Below are positions 46,737 to 58,400 of a DNA stretch of 64,000 bases, one piece after another. Under the pieces are notes generated by a model. The model made no database searches, was not told the origin of the DNA, and saw only the letters and a program-made list of their open reading frames with translations. The position numbers and the translations under genes were made by a program. The stretch is from assembly GCA_902702965.1 (NCBI GenBank), contig CACRXP010000141.1, forward strand, positions 440,010-504,009. Reading direction: 5' to 3'. The stretch is from Spirometra erinaceieuropaei (Eukaryota > Platyhelminthes > Cestoda > Diphyllobothriidea > Diphyllobothriidae). Each line of letters starts with the position of its first letter. The stretch's first letter is position 1.

Positions 46737-46974
46737 GATGGTAGGGGACGCTCACCGATCGTTGTTACGGAACTCACTCGTTCCGTTGTGCCTTACGGTC
46801 TTTCTCTCAAGCCTAACCAGCAGCCGCACAGCGGTGTATGATATAGGCAGAATGGTATTACCGACAAAGACAGGGGAGGCTGTAATGGCCATTTCTGGCT
46901 TATTAACCGTCGTCAGTTAGTCATACCCAACCTCGAAGTGTGGAACACCCGAGGCTAGAACTCGCGGCTCCCGA
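46737..46974 (-). mobile_element. tRNA-derived SINE, antisense copy, 5' truncated
   Basis: On the - strand the copy starts inside the tRNA-like head (gagttctagcctcgggtgtt, box B region). It runs through the full body (agccagaaatggccatt) and the 3' domain (ggcacaacggaacgagtgag) to gtgagcgtcccctacca and an AT tail. Box A is missing. Confidence 0.88.
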
Positions 46975-47290
46975 TCGAAAACCGGCAGCGCAACGGGTTC
47001 GTGGCCTAGTGGTTAGAGGCGTGGATTTCTAACTAACAAGTCGGGAGTTCGAGCCTTGGGTGTTCCACACTCGGGGTCGGGTATGACTAACTGACGACGG
47101 TTGATAAGCCAGAAATGGCCATTCCAGTCTCCCTTGTCTTTGTCGGTTATACCATCCTGCCTATATCATACACCGCTGTGCGGCTGCTGGTCGAGCTTGA
47201 ATGAATCCGTAAGGCACAACGGAACGAGTGAGTTCCGTAACAACGATCGGTGAGCGCCCTCTACCATTATATATATATATATATATATAT
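46975..47290 (+). mobile_element. tRNA-derived SINE, sense copy, full length
   Basis: It starts cgaaaaccggcagcgcaacg. Box A is tggcctagtggttagagg (47002), which fits the pol III consensus, and box B is agttcgagcct (47046-47056). The body and the 3' domain follow to gagcgccctctacca (47266), then an AT run. It is the best-preserved pol III promoter of the SINE copies in this window. Its 5' end touches the 5' end of the antisense copy. Confidence 0.92.
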
Positions 47291-47489
47291 TGCTGATCGA
47301 AGCTAAAATGCGCGTTCCCGGATAAAAGTAAGAAAATAAGGTGATCGCAGGACCCATGGTTTAATTAGTTTGACGTTTCAAAAGCAGACAAGCTCTTATT
47401 ATTGGAGGTGGGTTATGTATTGCACATCACAGTATTTAAAGAGTTTTCCTTTTTGCCGGTCTGTCACTGACTTTCAGCGCGCTGCATCA

Positions 47490-47744
47490 TGAGGTTTGGC
47501 GACATCGGTTCCTCCTCATCCTTTGTCGGGTGTGTGTTACATAAGTAGCTATTTTTTAGCAGAGCATTTTTCTTGCATGCAGTCAAAAATAAGTTCGTTC
47601 GAAAGCCGACATCCTGAGGTAACTGGATGATTAAAGATTTATGCTGCATCATGAGTAGTTTTACAACACCACTTAATTTATCTTTTGTAACGAGAACGCA
47701 GTTCGAAATTTTGGTTGACATTTCATGAGTTAGCACATCTACTG
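47490..47744. mobile_element. MITE right-arm fragment
   Basis: This is the outer 250 bp of a MITE right arm, ending ...catgagttagcacatctactg at 47744 followed by TA. It is nearly the reverse complement of the left arm of the next MITE (47751-48000). The rest of this element is missing to the left. Confidence 0.85.
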
Positions 47745-47750
47745 TATATG

Positions 47751-48716
47751 AACTAGGGGGATTAACTCATGAAATGTCAACTGAAATTTCGAACTGCGTT
47801 CTCGTTACAAAAGTTACATTAAGTAGTGTTGTAAAACTACTCATGATGCAGCATAAATCTATAATCATCCAGTTACCTCAGGATGTCGGCTTTCGAACGA
47901 ACTTATTTTTGACTGCATGCAAGAAAAATGCTCTGCTAAAAAATAGCTACTTATGTAACATGCAATTTTCTCATTGATTATAGATGCCCTTGAAAATTCC
48001 ATTATATTTCATGGAAAACGTGCATAAAAATATTCATTCTTTTACTTATTCGGTAGAAAACCACGTCTTCTCTCAATTTTATTTTCGAAAGAAGAGTATA
48101 ATTCGGTTTTAAAAGAACTTTTCTAATCCCCGAATAATTTTGAACGCAACCTGCTGTACACTTGCATTTCGGGTTTCAAAACTACAAGCTCTATATTTTC
48201 CGTGTACGGAAAACCATGCATTTCCCTACGGAATTAAGAGGAGACTTAATGGGTTTCATAAAATAAGCAGTGGATTTAAGCAACATTGTTAGTTTTCCAA
48301 GCCAAATTGGTAAATGCAGATACGTTACGTTTTATGAACGTCAATTTTACGGCATTAAAGGATCTCGCAATTAGAAACATTTTTGAAACCGAATTATATT
48401 CCTCCTTCGAGTTTAACATTGAACGACGACGGTATTTTCTACCGAATAAATAAAAGAATGAATACTTTTATGCATTTTTTTTCATGAAATGTAATTGAGC
48501 TCTTAAGGACGTTGCAAATTAGGGAGAAAATTTTATGCTGCTGAAGTAGTCATTTTTTGCAAAGTATAGTTCTTGAATACAGTCGGAAATAAGTTCGTTG
48601 GAAAAAAGGCACCCTGGGGTAACTGCATCATTATAGAATTTTGCTGGACGGTGATTTTGAAACAGGAACGCATTTCGAAATTTCAGCTGACATTTCATGA
48701 GTTAGCCCACCTACTG
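47751..48716. mobile_element. Full-length long-TIR MITE (966 bp)
   Basis: The left arm starts aactagggggattaactcat, a diverged form of the CAGTAG terminus. The conserved middle follows (cttgcatttcgggtttcaaa and gtgtacggaaaacc), then the right arm ending gttagcccacctactg at 48716 and TA. There is no coding capacity. It is placed head to head with the fragment at 47490-47744, only 6 bp away. Confidence 0.87.
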
Positions 48717-48721
48717 TATGT

Positions 48722-48930
48722 ATAAATTTGAACACATGAATGGGTTCACACCGATCCATTGGCCTCCCGAAGGAAACAATTTTCGTGTGCGTGATAGAGG
48801 TCACGAACAGGCAACCGTTTTCCAGGCCGAAGTCGACCACGTTATGATAGCGGATTGGAGACGGCAGAGTCTGGAGGAGTAAATCGATACATAATTTTTT
48901 CGGGCTTGTTTGATATTTAATAGATTCTTC
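48722..48930 (-). repeat. Dispersed repeat with possible coding core, reverse copy
   Basis: This is the reverse-strand counterpart of 5935-6165. The core reads VDFGLENGCLFVTSITHTKI on the - strand, then DRCEPIH, against DFGLVVGWLFVTFATHAK and DRCAPI in the other copy. The upstream part also matches (gcccgaaa...tcgatttactc). The family is unknown. It ends almost exactly where the neighbouring MITE begins. Confidence 0.6.
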
Positions 48931-50281
48931 GAAAATTGGCTAAGCAAACGCCTTTTCAAGGCAATCGTAAGAATGTTATTTTGTGATGTCAGTACTAACT
49001 AGAAGGTATAAGTGAATTGTTAATTTTTTCCGGTTTTGGGCAGTGCAACTGGAGTTGGCAGAGCGTGTTCCAGAGCCCTAGAACTGAGCCAGTCCGCTTA
49101 AACACCGGGCGTGAGAATGAGTCACCATACTTCCTCCAAGGAAACATCCGATCTGAAGTATGCACGAACTAACTGCACGAGTGTAGGTCACAAACACAGG
49201 CGTACGCCCCTCCAAATGCACAGAAAACTAGGCATGACTCAAGATGCATCTCAATACCCTGGACTGTGTTTGGTGTGTGTGCAGGCGTAGGAGTGACTGA
49301 GAATTGAATTGTACAAACAACTGAACTGGGAACATTGTGCTCTTCTTGTTCTCACAGTGGGTCACAGAAAACCGAGCACGCATAGAGGGACAGACAGGAC
49401 GGTTTGTGTGTGTGCATGTGTTTCTTCATCCTACGTGTCCTCCTTTTCCTCAGTCCTGGCAGGTTTTGTCGGGCGAGTCTTCAGAGCGGACCAGGCTTAA
49501 ACCTTGGTCTTCTTCGGAGCGATCTTCAGCTTAGAGGAGATAAGAGTTGCCTGAGATCTGCTCGGGTCAACGGTCTGAGCGGAAGGGAGGCTGACTTGTC
49601 ACACTCTGTGTGGGCTGCGTTTTTAAGTGTCACCAGGCAAACACTATCAACAGAGACTAGCGTCCATTCGCCAGCGGCGTTCCTACTCGTCATTTCCCTT
49701 GCATTGCGCAGCAGTTTACCGACTGAGGATTGTGAAAAGACTGACAAGTATTTGCGTTCTGTGGTCCGTCAGTTGTAAATCAGACCCAGTTGACAAAACT
49801 CAGTGTCTTTGGTGACACTCGAAATCACAGCAGAGAGGGCAGAGTTTAAGTACATCCAACGCTCTAACCATCCAATCTATGTGGCTTCCATTAACCAGTT
49901 ATCCCCCCAGTCCGAGCCTAAATTCTTCTCGATAATAATCCTGATTAACTTGATTTAAAGTCTAAGGCTACAGCATTGGGGGGGGGGTGGGAAACACCCC
50001 CGATTTGCTGTCGTCGGTAGTATCCAGTCACGCGGGCTCATTAATCTAACCCAGGTATAGATTAATATGCACAGGCCTGCACAGTCAGCGCAAAAGGAAC
50101 CAGTTGAAAAATCGCCTTCTGTAAGGAGGAAGCAGTTCGAAATCCGGATTAGGTGGTTAATTTAAAGTCAAAAACAGGCATTATTGGCACGCTGCCGTGA
50201 CACCACGAAGATGGACAAACAGGAGAGAGCAAGCATGACTGTGGACCACCCGTTGTCAGAGAGTGACTGTTTACAGTGGAG
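48931..50281. other. Unassigned DNA
   Basis: No gene is recognised. Short GT-rich and G-rich patches occur (49405-49425 and a G run at 49979-49989). Open frames up to 124 codons (49404-49778) overlap in several frames and are not convincing. Confidence 0.4.
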
Positions 50282-50300
50282 TAGACTTACGCAGCATCTA

Positions 50301-50945
50301 CAGTAGACATGTAATCTCATAAAATCTTAACCAAAATCGTAAATGTGTTTTTAAATCGAAACGATTAATTAAGGAACGTGTCATATCATGCAGCAAGGTT
50401 ACAGTTTTCAAACTAGCCCGTATAAACTGGATGCCGAAAGCTGAATACAAATAAGTATGAATTTTTCCCATAAATTTTAGTTGCCTTCATAAACTCGAAT
50501 AAATTTTATAGGAAAGTGCTCGTTTGGTAGTAAAGAGCGTCTTCGGTTTCGAAAAGCTTATCCACTTCCCGAATAATTGTTAATCAACCTGCCCCTACAC
50601 TTGCATTCGGGGTTTGCAAACTACAAGCTGTATACTTTCCGTGTAAAAAATCCTACATTTCAATGCGCTACTAAAAAGACATCATATAGTGCTCGTAACA
50701 TTTTTATAGTGGATGCGAACCGCGTTCTCCACCCTATAAACAGCATTAGTCTTCCCACTAATGCGGTTCTGTGGGATTGAAAAATCTCATAATTAGAAAC
50801 ATTCAAAACCAAAAAATAGTCTTTCTTCGTGTGTAGAATTTAAAGACATAATTTTCTACCAAATTGGTGCAAAAAAGAATGTTGTTGTGCATATTTTCTA
50901 TGAAATATATTTGAATGTAAAAGGCCTTCTAGATGAAATATGATG
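50301..50945. mobile_element. Long-TIR MITE, right end truncated
   Basis: It starts cagtagacatgtaatctcat directly after a TA (50299-50300) that is part of an 'agcatctacc' repeat copy, showing insertion into that repeat. The conserved middle is present (cttgcattcggggtttgcaa at about 50602). The inner right arm ends near gaaatatatttgaatg; the outer right arm is missing. Confidence 0.8.
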
Positions 50946-52015
50946 TTCATGCCCCTGCGAGAGCCATCCTAAATCAGACCAGTCCGACTCAATTGGGCTG
51001 GGTTGGGCTAGGGTTGGACTGGTTGGGCCACGGTGTGGCAAGGACGGATGTGGCCCAGTTGGCCCAATCTCCCCAAAGGTGCGCAGGGGAGCTCGCCTTT
51101 TAACGCTTTCCCACTTTCCGTAATAAGCACAGACAGTAATATCACACATCCGAAAGGCAATAGATTACGTACCACGGTATGGGTAGAGCTAGGAGGAAGG
51201 CAAGGCATGCCATCATGACAGGACGTTTCGGCGATGAGAGCTACTTTATATACATAATTTTATGCAGTTTGGTCTTAATATAGTTTATCTTAGCGGTTAA
51301 ATGCATAATTTAATACTAGGAATTGCTCCTGCGTTAATCCAGAATGAGGTTGCGCCGGGACCACACCTAGTCAAACCGTGGACCAATGGTAGGATTGGGC
51401 CACGTGTTGGCAGGGTGTTTTACAGTGCAGTTATTGTAGGCAGTCGAACAAAAGGTGGTTCGAAAGCCGACAATCTGACATGCCTGAAATACCTTAGAAG
51501 TATGTTGTACGATAGATAGTACTACAGTCCTACTTATCCTTAGCCCAACTGAGCACGACGGAATTATTCTGCTCTCCAACTGGGACAATTTCGACTTGGA
51601 TACTATCCCACAGTTACAGTCTCTGACATTGATACTGGAACCGTACGTACAGACTAACTTTGTGCATTTTTGGAATATTTTTTCACGCATCGAAATTCGC
51701 CTGGAACCTGGATTAAGTGCAATTTGTTTATCAGCACGGCCCAACTGACAACGCAACTGGCTACGCAACCGATTCACGGTATACAGCCTAGAAAACCAAT
51801 CGCTCAAAATCCTTCAAGGTCTGCAGTTATTCAAGTCCCACGAGATCTGGAAAGGGCTAAGTCGCTTCTGATTAAATTCAACAAAATTTATCGGATTTTA
51901 AGTATTTTTTCGCTTATTGAGTTTTGAATACTCACTTTAATTCATCATATATAAGCGGACGTATTCGTTATAACATCGAAAGCGGAATTATACCTATTAT
52001 ATCACGTCGAAGTTT
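50946..52015. other. Unassigned DNA and possible 5' flank of the LINE ORF1
   Basis: No gene is recognised. A GGGTTGG-rich low-complexity patch lies at 50995-51060. At about 51416-51480 a piece resembles the inner right arm of the MITE (gttcgaaagccgaca). The last 100 bp before 52016 could be the LINE 5' UTR. Confidence 0.4.
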
Positions 52016-52982
52016 ATGGATTCTCAGCAAGCTAACTGTAATAGTACGGCCAGCGACGGCACCTCTTTGGAAGATAAGTCCGGTGAGTTGTCCTTCGCAT
52101 CCAGACCATGTGCTCGCTCAACCTTCGCCTCCAGCCAACGACCAGCAAAGCGTGCAAAAAGCGTAAATACCGCAAAAAGTGTGAGGTACGAAGACGAGCC
52201 TTGTGCTGGGTGCGCAGATATTCAAATCAAAGTAGAACAACTGTAAAAGGAGCTTGCTGATTTAAGGACGCTCGTGCAACAGACCGTAGTCGGCCAGAAC
52301 GTGTCCAGTGTTAGTATCCCAAAAACGAAGAGCAAAACGCAAAAAACGCGAAAAAATATCTCCTCGGGGGTATCTTCAAACACGAGTAGCAACTCAACAG
52401 CCAAAACCGCAGACGCCGGTAACAGCAGGAGAATGAAAACGAAGCCGCCGATAAAGGGAGACTCGATTCCCACGCACGATGTCTTAAGCGATGTCGCAAA
52501 AAAATTACCTATCGCGGAATCCATGTCACCTAAGCCTCTTGCTGTAAGTGATGGGATTTCTGTTCTGCCTGGAGACGATATACCTGGGTCATCCAGTCTA
52601 CTCTTGCCCTCTTGTTCTGGCAACCACCCCGAGCGCACTACAGAGCACGTATCTGAATGTGAAGACATAAACCAGTGGGTAGAGGGGAGAGGGAAACGCC
52701 ATGACAGGATTCTGAAGTCCCAGCCAGCCCTGATGGGTTGCTCGGGACAGTCGGTAGACAGTAAAAGTGTGCGTCCAAGCGATGACTCCGTAAATCGTCC
52801 TCGCCCACATGCAGCGCATTCACCGGAAAGACAGAGTAAGGANTGTCCCACCATTATGGGCGTGTTCGAACTATTTCAGCCCAGAACATCTATCTGTACA
52901 CCACACATTTTTTACGTTGCAAATAGGGTACTCAAAGGCTTACGCCTATTTCCCTCAATAAACTGAACTGAACTGAACTGAA
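52016..52982 (+). pseudogene. LINE with ORF1 joined directly to the 3' end (no EN or RT)
   Basis: A Ser/Thr/Lys-rich frame runs 52016-52966 with one in-frame TAA (52244-52246), probably a CAA or GAA change, and one N near 52843. Near residues 63-90 it has CAGC (a CxxC-type pair) followed by a heptad-like stretch around VEQL-x-KELADLRTLV, suggesting a short coiled coil, as in LINE ORF1 proteins. After RQSK (about 52840) the sequence passes abruptly into the LINE 3' UTR and ends aataaactgaactgaactg, so endonuclease and RT are absent. I infer an internally deleted, non-autonomous LINE derivative. An unrelated low-complexity host exon is a less likely alternative. Confidence 0.6.
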
Positions 52983-53300
52983 CAGTAGATTAGCCAAATC
53001 ATGAATTGTTAACCGAAATTCTGAAAAGCGTTTTTGATTCCTAAGGACGACTAAAGTATGGTTCTAAGATTAATCACCTTTCTCCATAATCCCAAGATTA
53101 TTCAGGTACTTCAGGATGCCGACATTTGGATAAACTCATTTTCGGCCGGCTGCAGAAAAATACTTTGTAGAAAATGGCGTTTTAAACAATAGGCATTTTT
53201 GCATTGATTTTCGATATTCTTATGAATTCAAATATATTTCATGGAAAAAGTGCGTAAAAATATTCATTCTTTTACTCATTTCCAACGTAATTAATTGTGA
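52983..53300. mobile_element. MITE left-arm fragment
   Basis: It starts cagtagattagccaaatcat directly after the LINE tail, with no TA between them. The left arm runs through ggatgccgacatttggataa and tattcattcttttactcatt and then stops matching at about 53300. Confidence 0.75.
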
Positions 53301-53620
53301 ATTCACCGGGTGACTACCACGAGGCTCACTTAATTGACAGGTGTTTTAGCCGAGTTTTTCACAGTTGGGTCAAGATGGATTTCTATGCAAAAATTGCCAA
53401 AACACCTACTAGAGGTGGCATTGTTTCTGATCTTTGGGTATACTTTTGTGGTACCCACAACGGACTGCCTCGTAGAAGTACTGTGGTATAAGAGTTCATG
53501 GCGCGCGTTACTCGGGCTTCACAGGGTCGTCCGCGAAAACTCCTAACTACCGTCGTGTACGAGAAGGGTGGCATGTCTTGGACGTAGGCCTCCATGCGAT
53601 GCGTCTGTCACTGCTGCCAA
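53301..53620. other. Unassigned DNA
   Basis: No gene is recognised. Reverse frames here may be the 3' UTR of the Penelope-like remnant that follows on the - strand. Confidence 0.4.
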
Positions 53621-53982
53621 TCGCATCAGCACTTTGTTGACAGGCTCGGACAGGTGACTGGCGCATGGTGGAAAGGGAAGTGGGCGAGGCCGACGCCCCC
53701 GCGTGGCTAATTATCTGCCAGGCAAAATCTTCGCGCAATATATTGAGCGGGAGGTACAAGGCGCTTACTAGTCGACTGAAAATCAAAAAACCATGACTCG
53801 AGCAGATCGCGGCTCGCGCGGTTACTATGCCTTGCCAGAATTCTGGCCTCCTCAGACTTGAATGTGTGGCCGGGCCCCATCGCATGAGCCACAAGTTGGG
53901 AGCTGGTGTCGTTCTGTGGTAGCTCCTTTGACATATTTTTATGTGAACTCAGCGTCCTACAGTTATTTAATTTATTGGCCAC
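53621..53982 (-). pseudogene. Penelope-like element C-terminal fragment, reverse strand
   Basis: On the - strand the frame 53982-53707 reads SSQLVAHAMGPGHTFKSEEA, then RILARHSNRASRDLLESWFF and PPAQYIARRF. This is the conserved end of the PLE GIY-YIG region (the AH-x-M-GPGHTF block, then the R-xL-LE-xWF block). The catalytic GIY and YIG elements lie upstream in such proteins and are not readable here. The sequence beyond the stop (to about 53621) may be 3' UTR. Confidence 0.75.
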
Positions 53983-54244
53983 TTCCTGGACTCGCGTTTA
54001 TACATATGATAATGGCGGATTCCACGGAGACAATCAAGCAAAGACTAGATGTATATTGGCTTGGAAAATACCGCTTGACAGGAAAGAACAGCTCTGTTGT
54101 GACAAACCACGCCTTGCATAACTTACCGATAGTGCGGGTGATTGTCCTTTCATTTTACCGATATCACCTACAACTGAATGTTCTCGAGTTTCGGTCCTGC
54201 ATTTTCAAAGAAAAATGTTCTGTTAAGTATATATATTACTGACA
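53983..54244. other. Unassigned DNA
   Basis: Short stretch between the Penelope-like fragment and a LINE 3' end. Nothing is recognised. Confidence 0.35.
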
Positions 54245-54355
54245 ACATTATACTACCATGTTTGTTTAAAGTTAGATATTGCATGTACCGTCTTCAATAG
54301 GGTTTTCAAAGGCATTGCCTATTACCCTTAAAATATACTGACCTACTGACCTATC
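54245..54355 (+). mobile_element. LINE 3' end fragment
   Basis: It contains ggttttcaaaggcattgcct then attaccctta and aaatatactgacctactgac, the same 3' end as on the - strand at 37846-37900, and related to the ORF1-LINE end at 52.95 kb. It is heavily 5' truncated. The tail is made of CTGAC units. Confidence 0.75.
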
Positions 54356-55319
54356 TTTACTTAAATTACTGTTTATTTACTGTTGTGCGGTACAGTCTAA
54401 TTAGTGTAGGTTTTGGTGTCATTAACTGCCTTTTCACTCCTTGCCTTTCTTCTTCATTAGGTGGCATTGATGGCCACGCCCGCCCTAGCATGACAGATTG
54501 TTCTTAGCGTTGGGTCGAATTATTGATCGTCTTAACCAGCCAAAATTTCTCTGTACTGTTGCTGCGTGCTCAGCCATTGGCGTCCGGGGTAGTCTTTCAG
54601 CTTCTCTGACAAATTTGAACTGTTCACAACTGCACCAGATTCAGTAATCGACTCTAAACATTTCTTGCCGTTGCCGTGGGCCTTTAGGACTCACGAACCA
54701 GGCGATTAACAAGCACAATGTCCTTCCCGCCACATATTCTGCGCAGGAGCATTGTCAAGGGATGGTTATTAGCCACCCTGAGGACGAACTGATGACGACT
54801 GTCTCTGGTGCCAGTTTTTGCGAGGTGAATGCCCCAAGAACCCAGACAGATTAAGAAATCCCGGCAATTAGCAGCTCGCCTGCGGGCAATCAGAAAATCG
54901 CCACCTCATGTGCAATCACCTGTGATGCGTTCGAGAGCTGGCAATTATGACAGGCTTGCAGTAGTCTAGGAACTGCAGCCTTTAAATACGGCTACACTTA
55001 TGGGACTCATTATCCTTTCCGGCTTGCGAGTCATTTGCTGAACTCGAGAGAGAAGCCGAAACTTTAGACTAATAAAGCCCTTGTTCCAGCGGCCGTGTCC
55101 CCTTTTTCGTCCGTTTAGCTGGTCACGGCTGGGAACCACCGCTTTATATTCACGTAGTCCTGCGTCCACTTTTTCAATGAAACCAGCACAAAACTGCTCT
55201 CCTGGATTGAGTCGATCCTTTGTAAACATAATTTCGCTGTGTATTGCGACCATCGGTAGTGTGCGGTTATTTGTCTCTATGTGAATGTGAAAGCTTTAGA
55301 TAGAGAATTAACAAATTTG
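54356..55319. other. Unassigned DNA with a Penelope-like UTR trace
   Basis: No gene is recognised. At about 55055-55105 the block gaaactttagactaataaag, then cccttgttccagcgg-cgtgtc, matches the untranslated stretch at 19058-19105 beside the Penelope-like remnant, in the same orientation. Confidence 0.5.
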
Positions 55320-55379
55320 CGCTCCAAAATAAACAGGGACGATAGAAATCGAATTTAACCCCCGAAAAACGCCGAATGT

Positions 55380-55492
55380 TAAATACTATTATGGGTAGCC
55401 TTGAAGTATTGCAGCCCACATTATTTCCCTGTATACTGCACCCAATTTCTCAAGCCTATTTCCATCAATAAACTGAAATGAACTGAATTGCA
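55380..55492 (+). mobile_element. LINE 3' end fragment
   Basis: It contains attatgggtagccttgaagt, gcagcccac and tctcaagcctatttccatca, ending aataaactgaaatgaactga. It matches the last 130 bp of the ORF1-only LINE at 52855-52982. It is strongly 5' truncated. Confidence 0.75.
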
Positions 55493-58400
55493 TCCGCTTC
55501 TCATTTTAATAACAACTAAACAAGGGAGTGGTCGCAAATGGGCACAAATCGACAAAACGTGAACTCAGTTCAAAGCAATTGGGCAGGATTGATGCGCATT
55601 TTGTCCGCTAACCGACATGGCGAACAAGATGCACAACTCTCTATGCAACGCCATAGACACCAAAACATTATTTCAATTCAAACACAATAAGATGGCGATA
55701 TAAGTACTTCATGTACTGAGACGTTGCTGATTCCCCAGCCGTCGACCCTTTAAGTTTGCGAAACAGTCGGCGCACATTACTTGTTTTCTCGGCCTGCCAA
55801 ATTCGACAGCTCCCACAGTGATGAAATCTTTGTTCTTTTCGTTAGTCATCTGACTACCAAATGACAAGTCTTCTACTTCCATTCAGACTTGCGGCATATT
55901 CATCACCCTTGTCTCAACAGTCCTCCTCAATCAAAACGGTGGACATGCGGCCCTGGTCTTGGCCGCAATACCATCATGTGAGTCATTGCGCTCCCCATGT
56001 CCTCAGCCAAATGATTATTAACACGAAGAAACATCGCCGGGCAAACGAGTGCATATTTCATCTGGGCAACCCCCCGCCGAAGTGCAACCATCAGACTTCA
56101 TCTAAATTAGCCAGAAAAGGCGTTACAACTTCTTTCAGAAATTTCTCACAAGATTTTTAATTGACTTATGCGAACAAGAATACATGCACGAAGACATGTG
56201 AGGAAGCTTGCACCTACGGATGCGCCGAACGCTTCGCTATAAATACTTAGCAAAACACACCTGAGTTCTAGGCTATAACGCGCTTCGACTACAAGGGCCT
56301 CATTCTAGTACGAATTCTAGATGCAAGTACATCTAAATATGTATCGTGGATTTTTAGGTGGTTTGCGGATTTCTGTGGCGAATGCTCCTTTTTTATTCCT
56401 GGTACAAGCTTTCTACTGAGGACTTGCTCTCTCAGCGCACGTGGTTAAGTACCCTGGGAGCGAATGACAGCGACATTAGATTTTGCTTTGTGTTTGCCTG
56501 CACCTCGATCTGCTCTTTATACTGCAAATGGCTACAAACTGCTGTACAGTAAGTATAAAAATTATTTTATTGGAATATCTATTATTACAAGTTGATTTTA
56601 TCTGTGTTACGTATAAGACGGAAATCTCCTACAGTATACTACACCTCGCACATACTTACGATACGCAGTACCCAACCAGTGTGTCTGAGCAGCAATTTCA
56701 ACGAAACGTACCTAATATGGAAGATAATATGAAGAGTGTTTGTTTAACTAACGTTTGTAAGAATTGAGAAAGTTTATAAGGACTTAAAATATGGAAAGCT
56801 AGTCGTGAGAAAGTATGATTTTTAGTCACGGAATGCTCCCTTTCGCGGAGGCTTCCAACCTCCAACATCCTGCTCTGCGATGTTGGCTCAACGATTGTTT
56901 CATAATTTCAAGTGGATTAATTAAGCTGTATTGCCTATACTTTGGTAGTTTCAAGTATCCGAAATGCGCAGTGTGAACACTTCGCCATGTTGCACCATCT
57001 GTATTTCAAATTGCAGTAAGTAAACACAAGTAACTCTATAAAATCTTGTAGTGACCATCAAAATGACCATTTCATACAAGACTCGGATATTGACGCGTAG
57101 ATTTAAGCACCAATAACTTGCAAGAAGCTTGGTTATGTGGACAGACAGCTTCCCGAGAAGCCGGATAAACAATACTGATGGATGATACGTCTTTACGAGG
57201 AAACCGCCTAACAGTCAGTGGCTTCGTATATTCTAACTGCTCAATACTAGAATCTGCGGCTTGAATATATGCGAGGGCTATAGGGTGAACATTTTATCTG
57301 GACAGGGTTTTACGAAGAAACTCAATAACCAGGACCGCCGCCGAAAAAAACTGTCAGACTTTCAAGAGTTTGAGGCTTGGCTGGAAATCCAAGCCTAATG
57401 CTCGCTCCAACGGAAGGTAGATACGTCCTGAGAGCTAAAAAGAGAGAGAATACCATGCAACTGCCAAGTTTGTCTCCGATAGCTCAGCAGTGAAACATTG
57501 GGCCGCACCGGCTTACTGGTTCGATACAAAGTCTTCCCAATTACGCTGAATTGATTGTACGAACTCTCCATCGTCTCTTCAAACATTCGTAATGATATCG
57601 AGGGTAAGATGTGTCGTCGGACATTTGTCAGCCATTTGCACTACAAGACCACTTCATTGCAGTCTCACCTATGGCAGCATAGTGTGGACGGTTGGCCGGC
57701 GTTCTATTTCTAACACTCGGTGCTTAAGAAACGCTTCTTCCTATTTGTCCTCCATTCAGGCAAGTGGAGGTCACTGAATAAGGCGCATTCGATAGCGTAC
57801 GTCATGGTGAGTCTGAAATGTCACAAGATTGCGTCGAAATGTTGCAATTTCTCCTTATTTGTCAATCCTAATCAAAAGCGTATTTCAGAACTTCGATTGA
57901 CATTTCAAGAGATCGGTCAAGCAGGGCGTTTTAAGTCTTGTGGTTCCTGTGTCATTGTGCCTAACAGACCTTTGCGTAGTCACAAATAACGGCTAGACAC
58001 TAGAGTGGGAAGAAATTAAAGCACTCTCCACGTTCACTGGTTCGTTTTCTGGAGACCGCCTCTGCGGTACCGTGGAGTGGCTACCCGAAAACGCTGATGG
58101 GCACGGAGTTACCGTGTCACCTCCACCTGAGTCTAAGTTCATGGCACTCCGCGCAGCACTGCCAGAGCATCAGCCAGCAGCCGATAATAGTCCCGGAATT
58201 TTGATCACTGGAGCCATTCCTGCATGCTTGCTTTTTAACGGTTATTCTCCTACATACTGCCCCACGAGTAGCTTGTTTCAGTGCACCATGGACAAAACCG
58301 TCGCCCTAGAAAATCTTGACCCTATGGAAATCAAGGAAGGTCGCTATGATTTTTATCTGTCATATCAGTAGAGGAGATATGTGTCTTTTACACGCAGTGG

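Noticed and set aside
57592..57777. Frame resembling the C-terminus of an RTE-type LINE (LxYGSxVWTV then RCLRN)
   Set aside because: Only a short, weak match with no neighbouring RT blocks; not enough to annotate.
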